Positions 11,380-25,785 of a stretch of 64,000 nt of DNA are shown here, one piece after another. Source of the DNA: Hydractinia symbiolongicarpus (Eukaryota; Cnidaria; Hydrozoa; Anthoathecata; Hydractiniidae); contig NC_079887.1 of the NCBI RefSeq assembly GCF_029227915.1, forward strand, positions 25,233,650-25,297,649, read 5' to 3'. The notes beneath the pieces are model-generated. The model was not told the origin of the DNA, ran no database searches, and saw nothing but the letters and a program-made list of their open reading frames with translations. Position numbers and translations under genes: made by a program. How positions within the stretch are numbered: the stretch's first letter is position 1; each line of letters starts with the position of its first letter.

Positions 11380-14300
11380 ATTTTTCTGATATTACTAGGT
11401 TGCGTCGCTTTTAACTATGAAACGATTGACTATGGGACTTAATTGAACTAACTTTGGACTGTCTCCTGATAAATGTGATAAAGGAGACAATTGGACTCCA
11501 AGAAATAACATTCTTGTTAACTTGACATGATTGCCGAAACTCAGCGATTATACTGGCCGCTGTGGTAGCGCTTCATTTAAGAGTTTAGATAAATAAGTCA
11601 TTCTTTACTGTGGTACCAATCCTATCCGTTATCGCGCGCTGAAGAAATAGCGACAGTTTCAAAAACTAAATTTCATTGACTTTCTAACGGTGTCAGTCCG
11701 TTTCAGTTACAACGGTTTGGTCACATATTCGTACCAACATGTATTTAGCGATATTTTTTTGATATTACTAGGTTGCATCGCTTTTAACAATGAAACGTTG
11801 AGTGTGAGACTCAATTGAACTAACTTTGGACTGTGACCTGATAAATGTAAAAAATCAGATAATTGGACTCCAAGAAATAACATTTTTCTAAATTTGACGT
11901 GATTGCCGGAACTCAGCGATTATACTGGCCGCTGTGGTAGCGCTTCATTTAAGAGTAAAGATAAATAAGTCATTTTTTACTGTGGGACCGATCCTATCCG
12001 TTATCGCGCGCTGAAGAAATAGCGACAGTTTCAAAATCTACATTTAATTGACTTTCTAACGGTGTCAGGCCCTTTCAGTTACAACGGTTTGGTCACAAAT
12101 ACGTACCAACATGTATTTAGCGATATTTTTCTGATATTACTAGGTTGCATCGCTTTTAACTATGAAACGATTGACTGTGCGACTTAATTGAACTAACTTT
12201 GGACTGTCACCTGATAAATGTGATAAAGGAGACAATTGGACTCCAAGAAATAACATTCTTGTTAACTTGACATGATTGCCGAAACTCAGCGATTACACTG
12301 GCCGCTGTGGTAGCGCTTCATTTAAGAGTTTAGATAAATGAGTCATACTTTACTGTGGGACCAATCCTATCCGTTATCGCGCGCTGAGGAAACAGCGACA
12401 GTTTCAAAAACTACAATTCATTGACTTTCCAACGGTGTCAGTCCATTTGAGTTACAACGGTTGTGTCACATATTCGTACCAACATGTATTTAGCGATATT
12501 TTTCTAATATTGCTAGGTTGCATCGCTTTTAACTATGAAACGATTGACTGTGGGACTTAATTGAACTAACTTTGGACCGTCACCGTATAAATGTGGTAAA
12601 GGAGACAATTGGACACCAAGAAATAACATTTTTCTTAATTTGACTTGATTGCCGAAACTCAGCGATAACACTGGGCTCTGTGGTAGCGCTTCATTTAAGA
12701 ATTAAGTTAAAAAAAGTCATTTTTTTATTGTGGGACCAATCCTAGACGTTATCTCGCGCTGCAGAAATAGCAATAGTTTCAAAAACTACATTTCATAGAC
12801 TTTCGAAAAGTATCAATCCGTTTGAGTTACAACAGTTGAGTCACATATTCGTACCAACATGTATTTGGCGATATTTTTCTGATATTACTAGGTTGCATCG
12901 CTTTTAATTATGAAACGATTGACTATGGGACTTAATGGAACTAACTTTGGACTGTGACCTGATATATGTGATAAAGGAGACAATTGGACTCCAAGAAATA
13001 ACATTCTTGTTAATTTGACATGATTGCAGAAATTCAGCGATTACACTGGGCCCTGGGGTAGCGCTTCATTTAAGAATTAAGATAAAAAAAGTCATTTTTT
13101 ACTGTGGGACCAATCCTAGCCGTTATCGCGCGCTAAAGAAATAGCGACAGTTTCAAGAACTACATTTCATTGACTTTCCGACGGTGTCAGTCCATTTGAG
13201 TTACAACGGTTGGGTCACATATTCGTACCAACATGTATTTAGCGATATTTTTGTAATATTACTAGGTTGCATCGCTTTTAACTATGAAACGATTGACTGT
13301 GGGACTTAATTGAACTAACTTTGGACTGTCATCTGATAAATGTGATAAAGGAGACAATTGGACACAAAGAAATAACATTCTTCTTAATTTGACTTGATTG
13401 CCGAAACTCAGCGATTACACTGGGCTCTGTGGTAGCGCTGCATTTAAGAATTAAGTTGAAAAAAGTTATTTTTTTATTGTGGGACCAATCCTAGACGTTA
13501 TCGCGCGCTGAGGAAATAGCGACTGTTTCAAAAACTACATTTCATTGTCTTTCTAACGGTGTCAGTCCGTTTGAGTTTCAACGGTTGTGTCACATATTCG
13601 TACCAACATGTATTTAGCGATATTTTTCTGATATTACTAGGTTGCGTCGCTTTTAACTATGAAACGATTGACTATGGGACTTAATTGAACTAACTTTGGA
13701 CTGTCTCCTGATAAATGTGATAAAGGAGACAATTGGACTCCAAGAAAAAACATTCTTGTTAACTTGACATGATTGCCGAAACTCAGCGATTATACTGGCC
13801 GCTGTGGTAGCGCTTCATTTAAGAGTTTAGATAAATAAGTCATTCTTTACTGTGGTACCAATCCTATCCGTTATCGCGCGCTGAAGAAATAGCGACAGTT
13901 TCAAAAACTAAATTTCATTGACTTTCTAACGGTGTCAGTCCGTTTCAGTTACAACGGTTTGGTCACATATTCGTACCAACATGTATTTAGCGATATTTTT
14001 TTGATATTACTAGGTTGCATCGCTTTTAACAATGAAACGTTGACTGTGAGACTCAATTGAACTAACTTTGGATTGTGACCTGATAAATGTAAAAAATCAG
14101 ACAATTGGACTCCAAGAAATAACATTCTTCTAAATTTGACGTGATTGCCGGAACTCAGCGATTATACTGGCCGCTGTGGTAGCGCTTCATTTAAGAGTAA
14201 AGATAAATAAGTCATTTTTTACTGTGGGACCAATCCTATTCGTTATCGCGCGCTGAAGAAATAGCGACAGTTTCAAAATCTACATTTAATTGACATTCTA

Positions 14301-14600
14301 ACGGTGTCAGTCCCTTTCATTTACAACGGTTTGGTCACAAATACGTACCAACATGTATTTAGCGATATTTTTCTGATATTACTAGGTTGCATCGCTTTTA
14401 ACTATAAAACGATTGACTGTGCGACTTAATTGAACTAACTTTGGACTGTCACCTGATAAATGTGATAAAGGAGACAATTGGACTCCAAGAAATAACATTC
14501 TTGTTAACTTGACATGATTGCCGAAACTCAGCGATTACACTGGCCGCTGTGGTAGCGCTTCATTTAAGAGTTTAGATAAATGAGTCATACTTTACTGTGG
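11380..14600 (+). repeat. Hexamer partial tandem duplication (about 2,242 bp unit)
   Basis: Copy 1 runs about 11,380-13,620. The first part of copy 2 runs about 13,621-14,600. TACTGGCCGC at 11551 recurs at 13793, an offset of 2,242 bp. The linked variants GAGACTCAATTG, TTTAAGAGTAAAG and ATCTACATTTAATTG appear in the same order in both. The match fades after about 14,600, where copy 2 gives way to another monomer type. Confidence 0.8.
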
Positions 14601-15700
14601 TACCAATCCTAGCCGTTATCGCGCGCTGAGGAAATAGCGACAGTTTCAAAAACTAAATTTCATTGACTTTCTAACGGTGTCAGTCCGTTTCAGTTACAGC
14701 GGTTTGGTCACATATGCGTACCAACATGTATTTGGCGATATTTTTTTGATATTACTAGGTTACATCGCTTTTAACTGTGAAACGATTGACTGTGGGACAT
14801 AATTGAACTAACTTTGGACTCTGACCTGATAGATGTGATAAGTGAGACAATTGGACACCAAGAAATAACATTCTTCTTCATTTGACATGATTGCCGAAAC
14901 TCAGCGATTACACTGGCCGCTGTGGTAGCGCTTCATTTAAGAGTTTAGATAAATGAGTCATACTTTACTGTGGTACCAATCCTAGCCGTTATCGCGCGCT
15001 GAGGAAATAGCGACAGTTTCAAAAACTAAATTTCATTGACTTTCTAACGGTGTCAGTCCGTTTCAGTTACAGCGGTTTGGTCACATATGCGTACCAACAT
15101 GTATTTAGCGATATTTTTTTGATATTACTAGGTTACATCGCTTTTAACTATGAAACGATTGACTGTGGGACATAATTGAACTAACTTTGGACTCTGACCT
15201 GATAGATGTGATAAGTGAGACAATTGGACACCAAGAAATAACATTCTTCTTAATTTGACATGATTGCCGAAACTCAGCGATTACACTGGCCGCTGTGGTA
15301 GCGCTTCATTTAAGAGTTTAGATAAATAAGTAATTTTTTACTGTGAGACCAATCCTATCCGTAATTGCGTGCTGAAGAAGTAGCGACAGTTTCAAAAACT
15401 ACATTTCATTGACTTTCTAACGGTGTCAGTCCCTTTCAGTTACAACGGTTTGGTCACAAATACGTACCAACATGTATTTAGCGATATTTTTCTGATATTA
15501 CTAGGTTGCGTCGCTTTTAACTATGAAACGATTGACTATGGGACTTAATTGAACTAACTTTGGACTGTTTCCTGATAAATGTGATAAAGGAGACAATTGG
15601 ACTCCAAGAAATAACATTCTTGTTAACTTGACATGATTGCCGAAACTCAGCGATTATACTGGCCGCTGTGGTAGCGCTTCATTTAAGAGTTTAGATAAAT
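14540..15700 (+). repeat. Satellite with single-monomer duplication
   Basis: Two adjacent monomers share CATACTTTACTGTGGTACC followed by TCACATATGCG. Their CATAC markers lie at 14586 and 14959, 373 bp apart, so one monomer was duplicated in tandem. The following monomers are ordinary satellite leading into the octamer block. Confidence 0.8.
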
Positions 15701-18689
15701 AAGTCATTCTTTACTGTGGGACCAATCCTATCCGTTATCGCGCGCTGAAGAAATAGCGACAGTTTCAAAAACTAAATTTCATTGACTTTCTAACGGTGTC
15801 AGTCCGTTTCAGTTACAACGGTTTGGTCACATATTCGTACCAACATGTATTTAGCGATATTTTTTTGATATTACTAGGTTGCATCGCTTTTAACAATGAA
15901 ACGTTGACTGTGAGACTCAATTGAACTAACTTTGGACTGTGACCTGATAAATGTAAAAAATCAGACAATTGGACTCCAAGAAATAACATTCTTCTAAATT
16001 TGACGTGATTGCCGGAACTCAGCGATTATACTGGCCGCTGTGGTAGCGCTTCATTTAAGAGTAAAGATAAATAAGTCATTCTTTACTGTGGGACCAATCC
16101 TATCCGTTATCGCGCGCTGAAGAAATAGCGACAGTTTCAAAAACTACATTTCATTGTCTTTCTAACGGTGTCAGTCCGTTTGAGTTTCGACGGTTGTGTC
16201 ACATATTCGTACCAACATGTATTTAGCGATATTTTTTTGATATTACTAGGTTGCATAGCTTTTAACAATGAAACGATTGACTGTGGGACTTAATTGAACT
16301 AACTTTGGACTGTGACCTGATAAATGTGAAAAATGAGACAATTGGACTCCAAGAAAAAACATTCTTCTTAATTTGACGTGATTGCCGGAACTCAGCGATT
16401 ACACTGGCCGCTGTGGTAGCGCTTCATTTAAGAGTTTAGATAAATAAGTCATATTTTACTGTGGGACCAATCCTATCCGTTATCGCGCGCTGAAGAAATC
16501 GCGACAGTTTCAAAAACTACATTTCATTGACTTTCTAACGGTGTCAGTACCTTTCAGTTACAACGGTTTGGTCACAAATACGTACCAACATGTATTTAGC
16601 GATATGTTTCTGATATTACTAGGTTGCATCGCTTTTAACTATGAAACGATTGACTGTGGGACTTAATTGAACTAACTTTGGACTGTCTCCTGATCAATGT
16701 GATAAATAAGACAATTGGACTCCAAGAAATAACATTCTTTTTAATTTGACGTGATTGCCGGAACTCAGCGATTACACTGGGCTCTGTGGTAGCGCTTCAT
16801 TTAAGTATTAAGATAAAAAAGTCATTTTTTTATTGTGGGACCAATCCTAGCCGTTATCGCGCGCTGAAGAAATAGCAAAAGTTTCAAAAACTACATTTCA
16901 TTGACTTTCTAACGGTGTCAGTCCGTTTGAGTTACAACGGTTGGGTCACATATTCGTACCAACATGTGTTTAGCGATATTTTTCTGATATTACTAGGTTG
17001 CATCGCTTTCAACAATGAAACGATTGACTGTGGGACTTAATTGGACTAACTTTGGACTGTGACCTGATAAATGTGGTAAATGAGACAATTGGACTCCAAG
17101 AAATAACATTCTTGACAATTTGACGTGATTGCCGGAACTCAGCGATTACACTGGACACTGTGGTAGCGCTTCATTTAAGAGTTTAGATAAATAAGTCATT
17201 CTTTACTGTGGTACCAATCCTATCCGTTACCGCCCGCTGAAGAAATAGCGACAGTCTCAAAAACTAAATTTCATTGACTTTCTGACGGGGTCAGTCCGTT
17301 TCAGTTACAACGGTTTGGTCACATATTCGTACCAACATGTATTTAGCGATATTTTTCTGATATTACTAGGTTGCATTGTTTTTAACTATGAAACGATTGA
17401 CTGTTGGACTTACTTGAACTAACTTTAGACTCTGACCTGATCAGTGTGATAAATGAGACAATTGGACTCCAAGAAATAACATTCTTCTTAATTTGACGTG
17501 ATTGCCGGAACTCAGCGATTACATTGGGCACTGTGGTAGCGCTTCATTTAAAAATTAAGCTAAAAGAAGTCATTTTTTTTACTGTGGGACCTATCCTAGC
17601 CGTTAGCGCGCGTTGAAGAAAAAGCGACACATTCAAAAACTACATTTCATTGACTTTCTAACGGTGTCAGTCCGTTTGAGTTTCAACGGTTGTGTCACAT
17701 ATTCGTACCAACATGTATTTAGCGATATTTTTCTGAAATTACTAGGTTGCATCGCTTTTAACTATGAAACGATTGACTGTGGGACTTAATTGAACTAACT
17801 TTTGACTCTGGCCTGATAAATGTGATAAATGAGACAATTGGACTCCAAGAAATAACATTCTTCTTAATTTGACATGATTGCCGAAACTTAGCGATTACAC
17901 TTGGCTCTGTGGTAGCGCTTCATTTAAGAATTAAGTTAAAAAAAGTCATTTTTTTATTGTGGGACCAATCCTAGACGTAATCGCGCGCTGTGGAAATAGC
18001 GACAGTTTCAAAAACTCCATTTCATTGTCTTTCTAACGGTGTCAGTCCGTTTGAGTTTCAACGGTTGTGTCACAAATACGTACCAACATGTATTTAGCGA
18101 TATTTTTTGATAATACTAGGTCGCATCGCTTTTAACAATGAAACGATTGACTGTGGGACTTAATTGAACTAACTTTGGACTGTGACCTGAGCAATGTGAT
18201 AAATGAGACAATTGGACTCCAAGAAATAACATTCTTTTTAATTTGACGTGATTGCCGGAACTCAGCGATTACACTGGGCTCTGTGGTAGCGCTTCATTTA
18301 AGTATTAAGATAAAAATGTCATTTTTTTATTGTGGGACCAATCCTAACCGTTAACGCGCGATGAAGAAATAGCGACAGTTTCCCAAACTACATTTCATTG
18401 ACTTTCTGACGGTGTCAGTCCGTTTGAGTTACAACGGTTGGGTCACATATTCGTACCAACATATATTTAGCGATATTTTTCTGATATTACTAGGTTGCAT
18501 CGCTTTCAACAATGAAACGATTGACTGTGGGACTTAATTGGACTAACTTTGGACTGTGACCTGATAAATGTGGTAAATGAGACAATTGGACTCCAAGAAA
18601 GAACATTCTTGTTGATTTGACGTGATTGCCAGAACTCAGCGATTACACTGGGCACTGTGGTAGCGCTTCATTTATAAATTAAGCTAAAA
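15701..18689 (+). repeat. Octamer higher-order repeat, copy 1
   Basis: This is the first copy of a 2,989-bp unit of eight monomers. TGAAGAAATC at 16491 and AAAGCGACAC at 17621 recur exactly 2,989 bp later. Its left limit is the shared AAGTCATTCTTTACTG. The right limit at 18,690 falls in the same short motif, where an AAGCTAAAAA-type monomer joins the start of copy 2. Confidence 0.9.
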
Positions 18690-21678
18690 AAGTCATTCTT
18701 TACTGTGGGACCAATCCTATCCGTTATCGCGCGCTGAAGAAATAGCGACAGTTTCAAAAACTAAATTTCATTGACTTTCTAACGGTGTCAGTCCGTTTCA
18801 GTTACAACGGTTTGGTCACATATTCGTACCAACATGTATTTAGCGATATTTTTTTGATATTACTAGGTTGCATCGCTTTTAACAATGAAACGTTGACTGT
18901 GAGACTCAATTGAACTAACTTTGGACTGTGACCTGATAAATGTAAAAAATCAGACAATTGGACTCCAAGAAATAACATTCTTCTAAATTTGACGTGATTG
19001 CCGGAACTCAGCGATTATACTGGCCGCTGTGGTAGCGCTTCATTTAAGAGTAAAGATAAATAAGTCATTCTTTACTGTGGGACCAATCCTATCCGTTATC
19101 GCGCGCTGAAGAAATAGCGACAGTTTCAAAAACTACATTTCATTGTCTTTCTAACGGTGTCAGTCCGTTTGAGTTTCGACGGTTGTGTCACATATTCGTA
19201 CCAACATGTGTTTAGCGATATTTTTTTGATATTACTAGGTTGCATAGCTTTTAACAATGAAACGATTGACTGTGGGACTTAATTGAACTAACTTTGCACT
19301 GTGACCTTATAAATGTGAAAAATGAGACAATTGGACTCCAAGAAAAAACATTCTTCTTAATTTGACGTGATTGCCGGAACTCAGCGATTACACTGGCCGC
19401 TGTGGTAGCGCTTCATTTAAGAGTTTAGATAAATAAGTCATATTTTACTGTGGGACCAATCCTATCCGTTATCGCGCGCTGAAGAAATCGCGACAGTTTC
19501 AAAAACTACATTTCATTGACTTTCTAACGGTGTCAGTACCTTTCAGTTACAACGGTTTGGTCACAAATACGTACCAACATGTATTTAGCGATATGTTTCT
19601 GATATTACTAGGTTGCATCGCTTTTAACTATGAAACGATTGACTGTTGGACTTAATTGAACTAACTTTGGACTGTCTCCTGATCAATGTGATAAATAAGA
19701 CAATTGGACTCCAAGAAATAACATTCTTTTTAATTTGACGTGATTGCCGGAACTCAGCGATTACACTGGGCTCTGTGGTAGCGCTTCATTTAAGTATTAA
19801 GATAAAAAAGTCATTTTTTTATTGTGGGACCAATCCTAGCCGTTATCGCGCGCTGAAGAAATAGCAAAAGTTTCAAAAACTACATTTCATTGACTTTCTA
19901 ACGGTGTCAGTCCGTTTGAGTTACAACGGTTGGGTCACATATTCGTACCAACATGTGTTTAGCGATATTTTTCTGATATTACTAAGTTGCATCGCTTTCA
20001 ACAATGAAACGATTGACTGTGGGACTTAATTGGACTAACTTTGGACTGTGACCTGATAAATGTGGTAAATGAGACAATTGGACTCCAAGAAATAACATTC
20101 TTGACAATTTGACGTGATTGCCGGAACTCAGCGATTACACTGGACACTGTGGTAGCGCTTTATTTAAGAGTTTAGATAAATAAGTCATTCTTTACTGTGG
20201 TACCAATCCTATCCGTTACCGCCCGCTGAAGAAATAGCGACAGTCTCAAAAACTAAATTTCATTGACTTTCTGACGGGGTCAGTCCGTTTCAGTTACAAC
20301 GGTTTGGTCACATATTCGTACCAACATGTATTTAGCGATATTTTTCTGATATTACTAGGTTGCATCGTTTTTAACTATGAAACGATTGACTGTTGGACTT
20401 ACTTGAACTAACTTTAGACTCTGACCTGATCAGTGTGATAAATGAGACAATTGGACTCCAAGAAATAACATTCTTCTTAATTTGACGTGATTGCCGGAAC
20501 TCAGCGATTACATTGGGCACTGTGGTAGCGCTTCATTTAAAAATTAAGCTAAAAGAAGTCATTTTTTTTACTGTGGGACCTATCCTAGCCGTTAGCGCGC
20601 GTTGAAGAAAAAGCGACACATTCAAAAACTACATTTCATTGACTTTCTAACGGTGTCAGTCCGTTTGAGTTTCAACGGTTGTGTCACATATTCGTACCAA
20701 CATGTATTTAGCGATATTTTTCTGAAATTACTAGGTTGCATCGCTTTTAACTATGAAACGATTGACTGTGGGACTTAATTGAACTAACTTTTGACTCTGG
20801 CCTGATAAATGTGATAAATGAGACAATTGGACTCCAAGAAATAACATTCTTCTTAATTTGACATGATTGCCGAAACTTAGCGATTACACTTGGCTCTGTG
20901 GTAGCGCTTCATTTAAGAATTAAGTTAAAAAAAGTCATTTTTTTATTGTGGGACCAATCCTAGACGTAATCGCGCGCTGTGGAAATAGCGAAAGTTTCAA
21001 AAACTCCATTTCATTGTCTTTCTAACGGTGTCAGTCCGTTTGAGTTTCAACGGTTGTGTCACAAATACGTACCAACATGTATTTAGCGATATTTTTTGAT
21101 AATACTAGGTCGCATCGCTTTTAACAATGAAACGATTGACTGTGGGACTTAATTGAACTAACTTTGGACTGTGACCTGAGCAATGTGATAAATGAGACAA
21201 TTGGACTCCAAGAAATAACATTCTTTTTAATTTGACGTGATTGCCGGAACTCAGCGATTACACTGGGCTCTGTGGTAGCGCTTCATTTAAGTATTAAGAT
21301 AAAAATGTCATTTTTTTATTGTGGGACCAATCCTAACCGTTAACGCGCGATGAAGAAATAGCGACAGTTTCCCAAACTACATTTCATTGACTTTCTGACG
21401 GTGTCAGTCCGTTTGAGTTACAACGGTTGGGTCACATATTCGTACCAACATATATTTAGCGATATTTTTCTGATATTACTAGGTTGCATCGCTTTCAACA
21501 ATGAAACGATTGACTGTGGGACTTAATTGGACTAACTTTGGACTGTGACCTGATAAATGTGGTAAATGAGACAATTGGACTCCAAGAAAGAACATTCTTG
21601 TTAATTTGACGTGATTGCCAGAACTCAGCGATTACACTGGGCACTGTGGTAGCGCTTCAATTATAAATTAAGCTAAAA
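18690..21678 (+). repeat. Octamer higher-order repeat, copy 2
   Basis: This is the second copy of the 2,989-bp unit. Reading both side by side I found only about ten single-base differences, for example CTAAGTTG against CTAGGTTG near 19,984 and GAAAG against GACAG near 20,991. That implies above 99% identity and a recent duplication. It ends at about 21,678 in the same AAGTCATT motif used at the other boundaries. Confidence 0.9.
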
Positions 21679-22649
21679 AAGTCATTTTTTTTACTGTGGG
21701 ACCTATCCTAGCCGTTAGCGCGCGTTGAAGAAAAAGCGACACTTTCAAAAACTACATTTCATTGACTTTCTAACGGTGTCAGTCCGTTTGAATTACAACG
21801 GTTGTGTCACAAATACGTACCAACATGTATTTAGCGATATTTTTTTGATATTACTAGGTTGCATCGCTTTTAACAATGAAACGATTGACTGTGGGACTTA
21901 ATTGAACTAACTTTGGACTGTGACCTGAGCAATGTGATAAATGAGACAATTGGACTCCAAGAAATAACATTCTTTTTAATTTGACGTGATTGCCGGAACT
22001 CAGAGATTACACTGGACTCTGTGGTAGCGCTTCATTTAAGTATTAAGATAAAAATGTCATTTTTTTATTGTGGGACCAATCCTAGCCGTTATCGCGCGCT
22101 GAGGAAATAGCGACAGTTTCAAAAACTACATTTCATTGTCTTTCTAATGGTGTCAGTCCGTTTGAGTTACAACGGTTTGGTCACATATTCGTACCAACAT
22201 GTATTTAGCGATATTTTTCTGATATTACTAGGTTGCATAGCTTTTAACAATGAAACGATTGACTGTGGGACTTAATTGAACTAACTTTGGACTGTGACCT
22301 GATAAATGTGGTAAATGAGACAATTGGACTCCAAGAAAGAACATTCTTGTTAATTTGACGTGATTGCCGGAACTCAGCGATTACACTGGGCACTGTGGTA
22401 GCGCTTCAATTAAAAATTAAGCTAAAAAAGTCATTTTTTTTACTGTGGGACCTATCCTAGCCGTTAGCGCGCGTTGAAGAAAAAGCGACACTTTCAAAAA
22501 CTACATTTCATTGACTTTCTAACGGTGTCAGTCCGTTTGAGTTACAACGGCTGGGTCACATATTCGTACCAACATGTGTTTAGCGATATTTTTCTGATAT
22601 TACTAGGTTGCATCGCTTTCAATAATGAAACGATTGACTGTGGGACATA
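21679..22649 (+). repeat. Satellite, ordinary monomers between blocks
   Basis: About two and a half monomers link the octamer and the next trimer array. They carry GAGCAATGTG and AAAGAACATTC variants seen in neighbours on both sides. No gene or insertion is present. Confidence 0.9.
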
Positions 22650-25620
22650 ATTGGACTAACTTTGGACTGTGACCTGAGGAATGTGGTAAATGAGACAATT
22701 GGACTCCAAGAAATAACATTCTTGATAATTTGACGTGATTGCCGGAACTCAGCGATTACACTGGACACTGTGGTAGCGCTTCATTTAAGAGTTTAGATAA
22801 ATAAGTCATTCTTTACTGTGGTATCAATCCTATCCGTTACCGCCCGCTGAAGTAATAGCGACAGTTTCAAAAACTAAATTTCATTGACTTTCTGACGGTG
22901 TCAGTCCGTTTCAGTTACAACGGTTTGGTCACATATTCGTACCAACATGTATTTAGCGATATTTTTCTGATATTACTAGGTTGCATCGTTTTTAACTATG
23001 AAACGATTGACTGTTGGACTTACTTGAACTAACTTTAGACTCTGACCTGATCAATGTGATAAATGAGACAATTGGACTCCAAGAAATAACATTCTTATTA
23101 ATTTGACGTGATTGCCGGAACTCAGCGATTACATTGGGCACTGTGGTAGCGCTTCATTTAAAAATTAAGCTAAAAAAGTCATTTTTTTTACTGTGGGACC
23201 TATCCTAGCCGTTAGCGCGCGTTGAAGAAAAAGCGACACTTTCAAAAACTACATTTCATTGACTTTCTAACGGTGTCAGTCCGTTTGAGTTTCAACGGTT
23301 TTGTCACATATTCGTACCAACATGTATTTAGCGATATTTTTCTGATATTACTAGGTTGCATCGCTTTTAACTATGAAACGATTGACTGTGGGACTTAATT
23401 GAACTAACTTTAGACTCTGGCCTGATAAATGTGATAAATGAGACAATTGGACTCCAAGAAATAACATTCTTCTTAATTTGACATGATTGCCGAAACTTAG
23501 CGATTACACTTGGCTCTGTGGTAGCGCTTCATTTAAGAATTAAGTTAAAAAAAGTCATTTTTTATTGTGGGACCAATCCTAGACGTAATCGCTCGCTGTG
23601 GAAATAGCGACAGTTTCAAAAACTCCATTTCATTGTCTTTCTAACGGTGTCAGTACGTTTGAGTTTCAACGGTTGTGTCACAAATACGTACCAACATGTA
23701 TTTAGCGATATTTTTTGGTATTACTAGGTTGCATCGCTTTTAACAATGAAACGATTGACTGTGGGACTTAATTGGACTTACTTTGGACTGTGACCTGATA
23801 AATGTGGTAAATGAGACAATTGGACTCCAAGAAAGAACATTCTTGTTAATTTGACGTGATTGCCGGAACTCAGCGATTACACTGGGCACTGTGGTAGCGC
23901 TTCATTTAAGAGTTTAGATAATTAAGTCATTCTTTACTGTGGTACCAATCCTATCCGTTACCGCCCGCTGAAGAAATAGCGACAGTTTCAAAATCTAAAT
24001 TTCATTGACTTTCTGACGGTGTCAGTCCGTTTCAGTTACAACGGTTTGGTCACATATTCGTACCAACATGTATTTAGCGATATTTTTCTGATATTACTAG
24101 GTTGCATCGTTTTTAACTATGAAACGATTGACTGTTGGACTTACTTGAACTAACTTTAGACTCTGACCTGATCAATGTGATAAATGAGACAATTGGACTC
24201 CAAGAAATAACATTCTTTTTAATTTGACGTGATTGCCGGAACTCAGCGATTACATTGGGCACTGTGGTAGCGCTTCATTTAAAAATTAAGCTAAAAAAGT
24301 CATTTTTTTTACTGTGGGACCTATCCTAGGCGTTAGCGCGCGTTGAAGAAAAAGCGACACTTTCAAAAACTACATTTCATTGACTTTCTAACGGTGTCAG
24401 TCCGTTTGAGTTTCAACGGTTTTGTCACATATTTGTACCAACATGTATTTAGCGATATTTTTCTGATATTACTAGGTTGCATCGCTTTTAACTATGAAAC
24501 GATTGACTGTGGGACTTAATTGAACTAACTTTGGACTCTGGCCTGATAAATGTGATAAATGAGACAATTGGACTCCAAGAAATAACATTCTTCTTAATTT
24601 GACATGATTGCCGAAACTTAGCGATTACACTTGGCTCTGTGGTAGCGCTTCATTTAAGAATTAAGTTAAAAAAAGTCATTTTTTATTGTGGGACCAATCC
24701 TAGACGTAATCGCTCGCTGTGGAAATAGCGACAGTTTCAAAAACTCCATTTCATTGTCTTTCTAACGGTGTCAGTACGTTTGAGTTTCAACGGTTGTGTC
24801 ACAAATACGTACCAACATGTATTTAGCGATATTTTTTGGTATTACTAGGTTGCATCGCTTTTAACAATGAAACGATTGACTGTGGGACTTAATTGGACTT
24901 ACTTTGGACTGTGACCTGATAAATGTGGTAAATGAGACAATTGGACTCCAAGAAAGAACATTCTTGTTAATTTGACGTGATTGCCGGAACTCAGCGATTA
25001 CACTGGGCACTGTGGTAGCGCTTCATTTAAGAGTTTAGATAATTAAGTCATTCTTTACTGTGGTACCAATCCTATCCGTTACCGCCCGCTGAAGAAATAG
25101 CGACAGTTTCAAAATCTAAATTTCATTGACTTTCTGACGGTGTCAGTCCGTTTCAGTTACAACGGTTTGGTCACATATTCGTACCAACATGTATTTAGCG
25201 ATATTTTTCTGATATTACTAGGTTGCATCGTTTTTAACTATGAAACGATTGACTGTTGGACTTACTTGAACTAACTTTAGACTCTGACCTGATCAATGTG
25301 ATAAATGAGACAATTGGACTCCAAGAAATAACATTCTTATTAATTTGACGTGATTGCCGGAACTCAGCGATTACATTGGGCACTGTGGTAGCGCTTCATT
25401 TAAAAATTAAGCTAAAAAAGTCATTTTTTTTACTGTGGGACCTATCCTAGCCGTTAGCGCGCGTTGAAGAAAAAGCGACACTTTCAAATACTACATTTCA
25501 TTGACTTTCTAACGGTGTCAGTCCGTTTGAGTTTCAACGGTTGTGTCACATATTCGTACCAACATGTATTTAGCGATATTTTTCTGATATTACTAGGTTG
25601 CATCGCTTTTAACTATGAAA
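22650..25620 (+). repeat. Trimer higher-order array (1,121 bp unit, about 2.6 copies)
   Basis: Copies start near 22,650, 23,771 and 24,892; the last is partial. CAGTACG at 23651 recurs at 24772, and TTGGACTTACTTTGG at 23772 recurs at 24893, both offsets 1,121 bp. The first copy is the most divergent (for example GAAGTAATAGC near 22,851 and TATCAATCC). Confidence 0.85.
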
Positions 25621-25785
25621 CGATTGACTGTGGGACTTAATTGGACTAACTTTGGACTGTGACCTGATAAATGTGGTAAATGAGACAATTGGACTCCAAG
25701 AAATAACATTCTTGATAATTTGACGTGATTGCCGGAACTCAGCGATTACACTGGGCACTGTGGTAGCGCTTCATTTAAGTATTAA

